Assembly (NCBI RefSeq): GCF_035046485.1
Contig: NC_085136.1
Span: 297,763,080-297,827,079, forward strand
DNA length: 64,000 nt
Direction of reading: 5' to 3'
Source of the DNA: Aedes albopictus
Lineage: Eukaryota; Arthropoda; Insecta; Diptera; Culicidae
The translations under genes were made by a program, and so were the position numbers. The notes under the pieces were generated by a model. It had not been told where the DNA came from, ran no database searches, and was given only the letters and a program-made list of their open reading frames with translations. Position 1 is the stretch's first letter; each line of letters opens with the position of its first letter. Shown here one piece after another: positions 54,231-64,000 of this stretch.

Positions 54231-57225
54231 TTGCCTTTCTCGTACACCAAGGTGTACCGAAAGGCTATATGTTCACTCCAAAAACGAAAATTTGATAGAG
54301 CCTCCGGAGGGGTCAAGTCTTATATACCAATCGACTCAGCTCGACGAATTGAGGTGATGTCTGTGTGTGTGTATGTGTGTGTGTGTATGTGTGTGTACAA
54401 AAAAACTCACATCACTTTTTGGCAGTAAACCTCATCCGATTTCAATGACCGACGGTTCATTCGACGCGGAATCTGGTCCCATTGTTTCCTGTTGAAAATG
54501 GTTCGGATCGGTTCAGCCGTTCCGGAGATATGGCCATTTAGGTGTTCCGGAACGGTACCCCAGGAAGGGACCAGATATGAAAATGCATCAAACCTATGCA
54601 TGCGACACATCAAACCACAGCATTTTCGATAACCAGATGAGCGGTAAGCAGAAAAATAGTCTAAGACCATATCTGAACCGGTAGTGTTCCGGAACCGGTT
54701 TCGGGTGTCCCGCCGGAAGTGGCAAATATCAAAGTGAACCAAACCCATGCATGAGACACATCAAACCACGGCATTTTCGATAACCTGATGAGCGGTAAGC
54801 AGGAAAATAGTCTCAGACCATATCTGAACCGGTAGTGTTCTTGAACCGGTTCTGGGCGTCCCGCTGTAAGTGGCCAAATATACAATTGTACCAAACCCAT
54901 GCAAGCGACACATCAAACCACGGCATTTTAGATGACCTGATGGACAATGAACAGGAAAATCATCTCAGACCATATCTGAACTGGTAGTGTTCCGGAACCG
55001 GTTCTAGTCGTCCCGCTGGAAGGGGCCAAATATACAAGTGAACCAAACCCATGCATGCGACACATCAAACTACGGCATTTTCGATAACCTGATGAGCGGT
55101 AAGCAGAAAAATAGTCTCAGATCATATCTGAACCGGTAGTGTTCCGAAACCGGTTCTAGGCGTCCCGCTGGAAGTGGCCAAATATACAATTGAACCAAAC
55201 CCATGCATGCGGCACATCAAACCACGGCATTTTCGATGACCTGATGGATAATGAGCAGGAAAATCATCTCAGATCATATCTGAACCAGTAGTGTTCCGGA
55301 GCCCGTTCCGGGGTTCCCGCCGAAGTGGTTAAATCTGAAAGAGAAACAAACCCGTACATGCGTCACATCAAATAGCGGCTTTTTAGATTACCTAATGAAC
55401 AGCCAGAAAGTGTTTCGCAATCGGTTTTGAGTGGCCGGAAGAGGCCAAATGTAAAAGTGAACCAAATCCAGGCATGTGACACATCAAATCGTGGCTTTTG
55501 CGATAACCTGATGAACAGTTAGCTAGAAAATAGCTTTACGTCACTGGTAGTGGTCCGGAATTGGTTCAGAGAGTCCCGTCGAAATTGTCAAACCCTGCAT
55601 GTGACACCTTCAATTTGCAGCGTTTTTGGTTAACCGATGAGCAGTTAACAAGACAATAATGTTAGACCATATTTGGTTCAGCCGGTAGTTACAAGGAATC
55701 AGATCCGGGTAGTAAAATGTAAAATTTAACCAAACCCATGGATGCGGTACATCAAATCACGACCAGTCTTGTAAACATTCGATACTTTTTACTACCTTCA
55801 TTTCGTTGCCGCAGTCGGGTGTCAGTCGGCTTTGTTACATTCGTGCGCTATCGTTACCTCTTACCTACACACAACACGAGCAGTAGAACGAAGACTGATC
55901 ACGACTTATCGACAGCCTGATGGAAAAATAGGGTCAGACCACATTAGATTCCCGGTAGTGTTGCGGGTTCAGCTGTGGCTTCGAAAGTGGTTAGAAGTAA
56001 AAGTGAAGCAAACCCATTCATGCGATATATCAAATCGCGGTGATTAGGTAAAGGTGAATAAATAGCAATAAAATATTCTCAGACCATAATTGGGACAACC
56101 GGTAGTGTCATGGTCCATGACTCATGGAATCAGATCCGGCTATCCCACCGGAAATTACCAAGTATAAAAATGAACCAAACCCATACATACGACACATCAG
56201 ATCGCAGATTTTTTGATAATCTAATGAACGGTTAGCAAGAAAATAGCCTTAGATCACATTAGAGACTAGCTGGTGTGTAGCAGAACCAACGTTAATGTGA
56301 AAAATTAAGTCGTGGCTTTGTTTAATGGCCAGATAAACATTAGGTATGAACAACAGTGACGAATAGGTCTAAGTTCTCATATATGAGAACAAAATATAGA
56401 CAAAACTAAAGCGATCTTATCAAATCGTACCATTTCAGATTCCTAAGGTGAAAAGTTATGGCAGTATTGGTCAACGTTGAATGGAAAAATAAGAATTTGA
56501 TCGCGTAAACAGATGGTGGCTGTTTTAAGGAATTTTGAGCTCTAAAACTATGTAAAATAAGTGTATTTGGTATGGGAAATTTGTTTGAAGCCCACCAGAG
56601 TATCCAAAATAGCGGTCCAAAGTCCAAGATAATGGCTCAGTATTCAAGTTAGTGCCTATTTTATAGAATTTTTAATTCTTGCATTATGGGCATATTTTGT
56701 ATGAAAATATGTCCAGAATTCAAAATTTGTAATCAGAAAACCCAAGCTGTGCGCTGATTCACAAGGTCTGCAATATGACTATAGTTTGAATGGGTCTTCG
56801 TCCAAAACTGGTAATAAGAAAATCATAAACGACATGCCAAAATTCAATTCGGCGACTATTTTATGTAATTTTAGGTGCAGAGTCCAAAAATGAATACCAG
56901 AACATCCAAGATGATGTCTCAATGTTCAAGATGGCGGTTAGTTTAGTTGGGATAGATATCCGGAGTCATAAAATGATGACCAGAAAATCTAAAATGACGT
57001 TTCAAAATTTTGCGGCTTCATGACACTTGTTTGGTTTGAGTTTTGGATCGTTGTCTTATATTTTCTGAATATGGGATGTTATGCTAATATAAAGTGTATC
57101 CATATTGAGTAGATTTAACAAGCAGTTTTCATTTTGTATTTATGTCAATGTCATCAACATGTCGCTCTAGTTTTGTTGAAAGGATATTTTAAAGCACGAG
57201 AAAGGCACCATCACCGCTAGGTGGA
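54231..57225 (+). mobile_element. GCCTTTCTCGT composite element, copy B (most complete)
   Basis: Left end GCCTTTCTCGTACACCAAG. Right end GCACGAGAAAGGCACCATCA, then CCGCTAGGTGGATTAA. Order: leader, GT microsatellite (54360-54398), GGTTCATTCGACGCGG block, satellite (54560-56260), AT-rich tail, right end. The satellite is cleanest at 54677-55284. No coding capacity was recognised. Confidence 0.85.
54560..56260 (+). repeat. Satellite array, 151-152-bp unit, copy B
   Basis: ACCGGTAGTG-type starts at 54677, 54828, 54980, 55132 and 55284 give periods of 151, 152, 152 and 152. Units after 55300 become diverged and irregular. Confidence 0.92.
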
Positions 57226-57366
57226 TTAATTAGGGTTTTTTTTAATAAAAATTTAGTTGAGGGGGGTGTTTAACAAGCTACGTCATTTATAGGGGGGGGT
57301 ATCCGAATTTGGGATGAAATGCTACGAGGGGGGAGGGGGGTATTAAAAATCGCTTAAAAAAAGCTA

Positions 57367-57711
57367 CTGTTACGGTTTGGCTTCGCAGTCTCAAGGGGAA
57401 TGGAAAACACTAGTTTTTGATTATTCCCGACGTTTCGGTCCGTTTGGGACCTTTTTCAAGGGTTCTAAAAGTTTAATACAAAGTTACAATAAGTTATAAT
57501 ACATTTAACATTTAACATTTAGAAGAGACATTTACCAATCTTTAAGGTTTTCTGGTCAAAAATAGTTTTGCTAAACTCGAAAAGTCATACGTTCGTTTTG
57601 GTCTGGATCGGGAGATTAAGGGTTAAAATTCATTGCGTTAAGTTCATCATTCCACATTTTACTCACTTAGTTTTGGTCCGATCGAGTATGGACCATCGTG
57701 ATGTGGACAAA
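57367..57711. repeat. Penelope-like element, left inverted arm
   Basis: Begins CTGTTACGGTTTGGCTTCGC, includes CCCGACGTTTCGGTCCGTTT, and ends GATGTGGACAAA. It differs from the other arm at only a few bases that I could see. Confidence 0.95.
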
Positions 57712-59464
57712 AGCTTTCCTAAAAGCGAACCCTGATCTGGTAGTCGCCAAGGCAGACAAGAGGAACAAAACGGTCGTAATGACCAACATCGACTACACAA
57801 CCAAAATAAAACAACTACTGAACGACAACAAAACCTACGTCATCACCGAGAAGGATCCAACCTCATCCTTCCAAGCCAAAAACAACCAGATCGTGAGCCG
57901 CCTACAGGACCTGAAAGTTATCGATACGCGGGCGGCGGCACAGCTTAGAACGTACAAAGCTGTCTGCCCTAAAATTTACGGTCAGCCCAAAGTGCACAAA
58001 CCCGATCTACCGCTCCGACCGGTGGTACCATGTATGACCGCACCATCATACGAACTGTCGAAGTTTGTAGGAAGAATTTTGCAGCACTCCTTCTGCAGCA
58101 AATATAACATCAAAGACTCGTGGGAGTTTTGCCGGTTTGTGAACAGTGTCCAACTTCCTGAAGGACATATACTGGTTTCATTCGATGTGATATCCCTTTT
58201 CACGTCAATCCCAAAGGAGTTAATGAAACGCAGTATATTCAAACATTGGAACAACATAAAGGACCACACACCGATATGCCTTGATATTTTTGGGAAGTAG
58301 TCGAGTTCTGCATCGATTGTAGTTTTTTCACCTTCCAAGGAATTTACTACACGCAGAAATTCGGCACCGCGATGGGGAACCCCCTCTCTCCAATCATCGC
58401 AGATCTGGTTATGGAGGACATACTGGACGAAGCCACATCAAAATCCAACCACACCATTCCATATATCAGAAAATACGTAGACGATCTGTTCCTAGTTCTT
58501 CGACCCGAACAAGTACAGAGTGTGTTAAACACATTCAACGAAGTGAACCCGAACATCCAATTCACCGCAGAAAGAGAAGAAGAAAGTCGTCTGCCGTTCC
58601 TCGACATGACACTCGTACGACAACAAGACCAAACAGTGAAGACTGAATGGTATAGCAAAAGCATCGCATCTGGACGCTTCCTGAACTACTATTCAGGACA
58701 CCCTATGCACCAAAAAATCAACGTAGCAGAAAATTTTGCAAGGAGGGTAATGCTATTCTCGACCAACTTAGACATACAGAGCATCAAAACAACCATACAC
58801 CAACAGCTGAAAGCGAACGACTATCCAACATGCCTCATAAACAAAATTACCTACCGCGCAAAACACCGAGCGATAGAGAACGATACAGCTATGGACGTGA
58901 GTAGAACACAACAAACAGACACAAAATTCTACTCTCTCACCAACATCGAAGGGCTAACACAACAAATAACGAAAACACTGAGGAGGGACTACCCGGGAAT
59001 AAAAATAGCCTACAAACAACACAAAACTATTGGCTCTCTATTACCTCCGGTCAAAGACAAAACACCAAACACAGAACAAAACAATGTTATTTACAAAATT
59101 GATTGCGCCGACTGTGAGGCATGTTATATCGGAATGACGAGCATGAAGCTAAAACAACGAATATCTGGACACAAATCAAACATGAAAAAAACTAAACACA
59201 CTTAGAGAAAAGGGATACACAAACACAGATGCAGAGATCAGCTGGGTAAAAGAAAAGACTGCGCTAGTCAATCATGCGGCGACTATGGACCATAACTTTA
59301 AACTAGACGATCCAAAAATAATAGATAGGACTTTCAAAACAAACAACCTTCCCATCTTGGAAAGTTGCCACATATACAACACTGACAAAACTGTAAACAA
59401 ACGCACAGACACTGGCAACCTCCATGTAGCTTACGCAGGACTACTACACCTATTAAAAAAATGA
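57698..59464 (+). pseudogene. Penelope-like reverse transcriptase with GIY-YIG endonuclease
   Basis: Three frames together give ~590 codons. Frame 1 (57698-58300): DLVVAKADKRNKTVV, KIYGQPKVHKPDLPLRPVV (the diagnostic Penelope RT block), and ILVSFDVISLFTSIP (RT motif A). A one-base shift near 58297 leads to frame 2 (to 59205): VEFCIDCSFFTFQGIYYTQK, AMGNPLSPIIADLVME (motif B), and YVDDLFLVL (motif C). The GIY-YIG nuclease comes next: NVIYKIDCADCEACYIGMT, then LKQRISGHKS with the conserved Arg. A second shift near 59200 leads to LREKGYTNTDAEISWVKEKT, NHAATMDHNF and VNKRTDTGNLHVAYAGLLHL, ending at a stop at 59462. The enzyme would copy RNA at sites cut by the GIY-YIG domain. The frameshifts make it inactive. 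Confidence 0.92.
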
Positions 59465-59680
59465 GAGAATTTATAGAATGAGATAATCAAAACAAACTAG
59501 ATCATAAGAGAGACTTACTTCGGTCAAACCCACACTTAATCAGATAGACGAAACACACACACACTAAAACAAGACGAAATTAATATTGTATAACACACGA
59601 AAAAGAAAGAGCATACGAACAGTAATGGTGGAAGATCGCGAAGATAGAACCCGAATTCCAGACCGCTGGAGAAAAAACAG

Positions 59681-60025
59681 TTTGTCCACATCACGATGGT
59701 CCATACTCGATCGGACCAAAACTAAGTGAGTAAAATGTGGAATGATGAACTTAACGCAATGAATTTTAACCCTTAATCTCCCGATCCAGACCAAAACGAA
59801 CGTATGACTTTTCGAGTTTAGCAAAACTATTTTTGACCAGAAAACCTTAAAGATTGGTAAATGTCTCTTCTAAATGTTAAATGTTAAATGTATTATAACT
59901 TATTGTAACTTTGTATTAAACTTTTAGAACCCTTGAAAAAGGTCCCAAACGGACCGAAACGTCGGGAATAATCAAAAATTAGTGTTTTCCATTCCCCTTA
60001 AGACTGCGAAGCCAAACCGTAACAG
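59681..60025. repeat. Penelope-like element, right inverted arm
   Basis: The complement of 57367-57711, ending GCCAAACCGTAACAG. Same length (345 bp). Confidence 0.95.
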
Positions 60026-60100
60026 TACATAACCTCAGTCGTATCCAAAAAGTAAAAAAAAAAAAGCTACGTCATTTATGGACGCCCCCTAAGCAGTGAT

Positions 60101-60202
60101 TTAACCCTCCTAAGATGTTAGGTTTTTTGAACCATAATGGCGCAGTGAACGTTCAGTGTGACTGTCTGGGTCATATTGACCCTAACATCCTACTAGGGTT
60201 AA
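60101..60202. mobile_element. Short MITE, 102 bp, TTAACCCTCCTAAG family
   Basis: The ends are TTAACCCTCCTAAGATGTTA and, inverted, TTAACCCTAGTAGGATGTTA. The core contains GTTCAGTGTGACTGTCTGGG. Confidence 0.85.
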
Positions 60203-60450
60203 TGCAACTCTCAAACGGTCACATGAAGCTATGATAAGTGAGGCAACAAAATGGATATAAAAAGAATGACTTTCATTGAAACATTCCTGAAGTGAGTTTT
60301 AAGTTTCACAATCCTCCATAGGTTTTGTAATCCCATTCATGATTATTTTAATAAATTATTCTGAAATTAATTTTTTTTATTGTTATTGAATTAACATGAT
60401 ACAAATGGATCAATTAGTCGTCTGCAAATTAAAGTCACCTTAGTTTTTGA
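60203..60450. other. Unassigned AT-rich stretch
   Basis: No repeat or frame recognised. Probably decayed LINE 3' DNA (minus strand), given what follows. Confidence 0.3.
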
Positions 60451-60529
60451 AGAATTGATTGATAACAAACTATTTGTGGAGCTTTGAAATGTACATCTAA
60501 TTTCGTCACATCATGTCATAAGTCACGTT

Positions 60530-60655
60530 TCAATGCCATGCAATTAACGTCCATAATAATTCAGTAAAAATACAGCTTCTTATCATCTGCAAACATGTGG
60601 ATATTACATACTTGAGGAATTCCACGGAGTCATGTCAGTCGATCCTGAGCGACCA
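60530..60655 (-). pseudogene. Jockey/CR1-like LINE RT, downstream piece (FADD motif)
   Basis: On the minus strand near 60640-60560 the frame reads GIPQVCNIHMFADDKKLYFY. It contains the RT motif C, FADD, in the usual setting (..HMFADDxKLY). It belongs after the SGVPQGSV...LFFNGLPSSL piece at 63560-63730. The two are separated by the 2.9-kb inverted-arm element. Downstream codons are decayed. Confidence 0.7.
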
Positions 60656-60668
60656 TTTCAAAAATATC

Positions 60669-61118
60669 TGAAACTTTGCACAGTTTTTCAATTTCATCTA
60701 AATCGTCATTTTTCGATATCAAACCTTCATATTCACTCACGACTAACTTTTCAGAAGGGTGTATGCTAAAACAGCTCAAAAATATTCTAAAAGCTGTACA
60801 GCAAAAACGGATTTTTCGATTGTTATGAATTTTTCAGCAAAGTTAGATAACTAAATGATGATTCCTTAGAAAATATACACAGTAAAAAATTTATTTTTTT
60901 ACTTAAAAAAAATATGATTTTTGTCACAAAAACTCAAATATCTCAAAACCCTATCTTTTTACCAACGTTAATTTTTTAGGGGAAATGGCCCTTTATATCA
61001 GCTATCTACCATAAAATTTTGGTGATGGTAAACTGATAAACAAAAAAGTTATGACATTTCAAACATTTCACAATTTTTACATTTAGTAACAAAAAAAATT
61101 TTTTTTCTGTGTAAATTA
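60669..61118. repeat. Left inverted arm, 450 bp
   Basis: Complementary to 63117-63557 with scattered mismatches and small indels. Confidence 0.9.
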
Positions 61119-61934
61119 TTTTGAGAATTATTTTTTGATGCTGATTTTATTGTAAAGGCTACCGCCTGAATTAAACAAGTTGTTTTCATGATACTTTTGT
61201 TTGATTATTCATAATTTCTATAGTATCTATTTGAAACTTAGACGCGATCCAGTGTTTTGATCAAAAATATTGAGAGTGTCATACTTTTTATTGTACGTGA
61301 CTGGTGAAAAAATCCCTTGATAGTGTTGAAAAGCTGTTGATTATAAGAAAAATGGAATTAAACTTATTTTTAAGACAAAAGCTGTATAATAAAAGTTTTA
61401 TATACGCGTATACGTCTAGTTTATCTTCAAAAAAATACCTCTTAGAGAACAGACTTTATGATCGGAAGAATGCGAGTAACTTCAACAACAACAAATGCAT
61501 GAGAGTTACCTACCACGTGAAAATCCATCGCCCAGTTCACACTACCCCCACCTGGTGGAAATGTTTCACGAAATACTGCGATGTGCAATATCGTCATCAG
61601 AAGGCGCTAGTGTGAAACGTCAAACGCAAAGAAAAATGATGGGCACTCTTCTGGTTATGAAAGCCACAACCAAGATTCAAAATGATCGTTAAAGGCGTGG
61701 TCAATGAAAATTTCGTCAGTGTTACGTTTGTTTGTCTGTATACATACCATGACAATGCTCACGAAAAAGCAAAAAAAAAAATACTACCGCTATGGATATT
61801 AAATAGTAAATTTTTTCTTCAGCCAAGCAAACAACACCAAACAAGTCAGTTAAAACTAATAAGTGATTTTGTTTATTATAATCTAACGAACAACATGAAC
61901 AGTCGCTTTCTCAAAGGTCTTCAACCCAACTCTC

Positions 61935-62210
61935 TCTTGTAGACCGTTTGATGAAAAAAAAAATGATCAAAGGAGTTACGAAATCTCACCGAAAGCACCA
62001 TAGATAATCTGAAAGAGACTGGTTATGCCCAAATTGAATCCAAATTTACGCATTTGCACGTCCTGCCGTCTAGACTTTGACAAACGAGCCATCTGTATGT
62101 CATCGGTAAAGCAGGGTGTAGGAAGTTCGAAAACGACAACAACTGAGAAATTGCCAGAAGTGCTAAGTGCAGAGAGTCATGTCACCGTACCATCAGCGAC
62201 ATCAGTTTAA
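61935..62210 (+). pseudogene. Cys-rich domain fragment (relative of 42985-43194)
   Basis: Frames must be switched to read it. First comes LSCRPFDEKKNDQ (about 61936-61972), then LRNLTESTIDNLKETGYAQ (61974-62030). After another shift comes LNPNLRICTSCRLDFDKRA (62031-62087), followed by a Thr/Ser-rich tail to a stop at 62208. The layout (C-x-P, LRNL, amphipathic stretch, IC-x2-C-RL) parallels the candidate exon at 43.0-43.2 kb. It is frameshifted here. Its place inside an inverted-arm element suggests capture or hitch-hiking. Family unrecognised. Confidence 0.4.
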
Positions 62211-62798
62211 ACAATTAATCACGCCCCTTTTCAAAAATGCTTTGATATATACTTCAACATCTATACCCATTTCAATATTTTTAACGTTGCAAAACACGCT
62301 TTCAACATTCATTTTGAAGAAGAGGGAAAACACTTGTCCTCAAATGTAACAGCAAATAATGAATAAACGACTAATGCGCGGAGGGCGTGATAAAATCGGA
62401 ACATTACTGTACATATAATATACATAATACATAATAAAAACAGCTTGTTTTACTCACGCAAGGCCATTAACAATAAAATCAGCATCAAGCTGCGATTTCC
62501 GGCCGAAATAAAGGCAGGAACAAATCTCATTTTCTTCTTTTGTCACAGCGCTCGTTGACTCGTTAAGGGGGAGGATGATAAATAATAAATGTATTCGATG
62601 GAAAAATATCCAAACAATTAGGCAACATAGATAAACTCATCGGATTTATTAAGAAAGTTTCTGTGGAACTCGAATTACACCTTAAATTTGTTGATTTTCT
62701 TGAACATTTTATTTGTGCCCCCCTCAAAATGTTGAATTCCGACCAAAATTTTCCGAGGGGGCGGTGACATAAGAGAAAATCGAAATTTGTATTAGCCT

Positions 62799-63076
62799 AA
62801 TTTACACTAAAAAAAAATTATTACTAAATGTGAAAATTGTGAAATGTTTGAATTGTCATAACTTTTTTGTTTATTAGTTTATCATCACCAAATTTTTATG
62901 GTAGATTGCTAATACAATGGACCGTTTTCCCTAAAAAAATTGCGTTGGTAAAAAGATAGGGTTTTGAAATATTAGAGTTTTTGTGACAAAAATGATATTT
63001 TTTAATGTTAAAAAAGATTTTTTTTCACAGTGTATATTTTCTTAGGAATCACCATTTAGTTATCTAACTTTGCTGA
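62799..63076. repeat. Partial duplicate of the right arm
   Basis: Matches 63117-63396 in the same orientation (TTAGTTTANCATCACCAAAT, AAAGATAGGGTTTTGANATA). It lacks the outer third of the arm. Confidence 0.88.
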
Positions 63077-63116
63077 ACAATAAAATCAGCAACAAACTGC
63101 GATTTCTGACCGAAAT

Positions 63117-63557
63117 AATTTACACAGAAAAAAATATTTACCAAATGTGAAAATTGTGAAATGTTTGAAATGTTATAACTTTTTTGTTTATTAGTTTACC
63201 ATCACCAAATTTTTATGGTAGATTGCTAATACAATGGACCGTCTTCCCTAAAAAAATTGCGTTGGTAAAAAGATAGGGTTTTGAGATATTTGAGTTTTTG
63301 TGACAAAAATGATATTTTAATGTTAAAAAAGATGTTTTTTTCACAGTGTATATTTTCATAGGAATCACCATTTAGTTATCAAACTTTGCTGAAAAATTCA
63401 TAGCAATCGAACGAACCATTTTGGCTGTACAGATTTTTGAATATTATTGAACCATTTTCACATACACCCTTTCGAAAAGTTAGTCGTGATTCAAAATAAA
63501 AATTTGATATCGAAAAATGGCGATTTAGATGGAACTGAAAAACTGTGCAAAGTTTCA
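63117..63557. repeat. Right inverted arm, 441 bp
   Basis: The full-length partner of 60669-61118. Confidence 0.9.
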
Positions 63558-63559
63558 GT

Positions 63560-63990
63560 TCAATAGAAATTCATGAATTAAAAAATTTCCTTAATTTTGA
63601 TGCTGTTGCTTGGAATCGCTCACTTTCAAAGATGATGGAAGGCCGTTGAAAAATAAGGTTAACATCAATGGTCCTGAAACCGATCCTTGTGGCACTCCCG
63701 ATAGAGTACCGATCGGGCATCAATGATTTCCTTTAACTTCCACATTTTGAAAGCGGTTATTCAAATAGGATTTACTCAATGAAACAGAATCTCAACTGAA
63801 ATCAAATAGGTGTGATAAATCTGTGCAGTATTTAAAAATAGGAAACTCTGTTAAAAGCTTTTGAAAAACCAATCAATAGCAGAAGGCTATTTCTTTTTTA
63901 CCAAAATGTTGAAGGACATCGTTATGCATTTTCAGCAAATTCCGAAGCAAATGCCGAATAGGTGTTTTCGACTAGTGGGAAAATTTCTTG
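63560..63990 (-). pseudogene. Jockey/CR1-like LINE RT, upstream piece
   Basis: On the minus strand: LLLIGFSKAFNRVSYF (RT motif A region, usually DFSKAFDxVxH), SLSKSYLNNRFQNVEVKG, and IGTLSGVPQGSVSGPLMLTL (motif B; usual form SGVPQGSVLGPLLF). FFNGLPSSL follows. Frames change at least twice and an internal stop lies after VKGNH. Motif C is found 2.9 kb away at 60.6 kb. It runs to near the window edge, so more of the element may lie beyond. Confidence 0.8.
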
Positions 63991-64000
63991 TTTAATAATT

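Larger units (their letters stand above)
57367..60025 (+). mobile_element. Penelope-like element with 345-bp inverted terminal arms
   Basis: A degenerate but nearly complete RT plus GIY-YIG unit lies between two inverted arms (57367-57711 and 59681-60025) of equal length. Penelope-like elements characteristically carry such terminal repeats, in direct or inverted array. The flanks are G-tract repeats of the GTCATTTAT type. The start of the recognisable RT lies right at the inner edge of the left arm. The N-terminal part of a usual Penelope ORF is therefore missing. Confidence 0.9.
60669..63557. mobile_element. 2.9-kb inverted-arm element inserted in a LINE RT
   Basis: The left arm is 60669-61118 and the right arm is 63117-63557 (inverted). 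They pair from TGAAACTTTGCACAGTTTTT to ATTTTTTTTCTGTGTAAATT. A second, partial right arm (62799-63076) precedes the full one. The phrase CAATAAAATCAGCANCAA repeats at about 62470 and 63078, so the right side was duplicated with a ~607-bp period. The interior (61119-62798) is not paired and includes a Cys-rich exon-like stretch. No transposase was recognised. Confidence 0.8.

Overview
This window is non-coding-looking, transposon-saturated eukaryotic DNA. It most resembles an Aedes-type mosquito genome. The inference rests on a tRNA-derived SINE ending in an AAG-rich tail (Feilai-like), several RTE-clade LINEs, a Penelope-like element, many MITEs with long terminal inverted repeats, and very long degenerate GGAATTCC-type repeat tracts. 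I assign no species. Only one stretch looks like part of a host protein-coding gene: a signal-peptide first exon at 18351-18670 on the minus strand, ending in a good splice donor and possibly Osiris-like. Two copies of a short Cys-rich domain (about 43.0-43.2 kb, minus; 61.9-62.2 kb, plus) and an exon-like open stretch at 50.1-50.4 kb are further weak coding candidates.

Layout. 0.3-2.9 kb: a decayed RTE LINE split by an old DNA element with an 8-bp target-site duplication (TSD). 3.9-7.5 kb: a 3.6-kb non-coding element with GGC-rich ends and a perfect 8-bp TSD. 7.9-10.4 kb: a 5'-truncated RTE LINE (minus) carrying two MITEs. 10.7-11.0 kb: a SINE with TSD. 11.6-14.1 kb: a very young LTR element with identical 248-bp LTRs, a 5-bp TSD, no coding capacity and an internal 110-bp tandem array. 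15.1-15.8 kb: LINE ORF1 and endonuclease scraps. 16.1-16.8 kb: a fold-back element. 18.3-19.0 kb: the candidate host exon and promoter. 20.2-22.4 kb: low-complexity DNA, SINEs and a MITE. 22.4-23.35 kb: a LINE RT fragment split by a 453-bp element with a 9-bp TSD. 23.9-27.0 kb: a full-length RTE LINE with a 15-bp TSD. 27.5-29.8, 39.8-42.2, 44.6-46.5 and 54.2-57.2 kb: four copies of one composite element whose ends read GCCTTTCTCGT and whose interior is a ~152-bp satellite. 30.9-39.6 kb: degenerate GGAATTCC tracts with nested SINEs, fold-backs and hAT-like MITEs. 44.3-47.8 kb: a hAT-type element. 48.1-48.7 kb: an internally deleted LINE derivative with a 14-bp TSD. 57.4-60.0 kb: a Penelope-like element with 345-bp inverted terminal arms. 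60.5-64.0 kb: a jockey/CR1-like RT split by a 2.9-kb inverted-arm element.

The window is best read as nested insertions. In at least ten cases the TSD or the restored reading frame dates one insertion relative to its target. The most unusual objects are the young non-coding LTR element with its 110-bp minisatellite, the satellite-carrying composite family, the two ~640-bp near-perfect fold-backs, and the inverted-arm element that may carry a captured Cys-rich exon. Coordinates of repeat edges are read by eye and may be off by a few bases unless a TSD fixes them.
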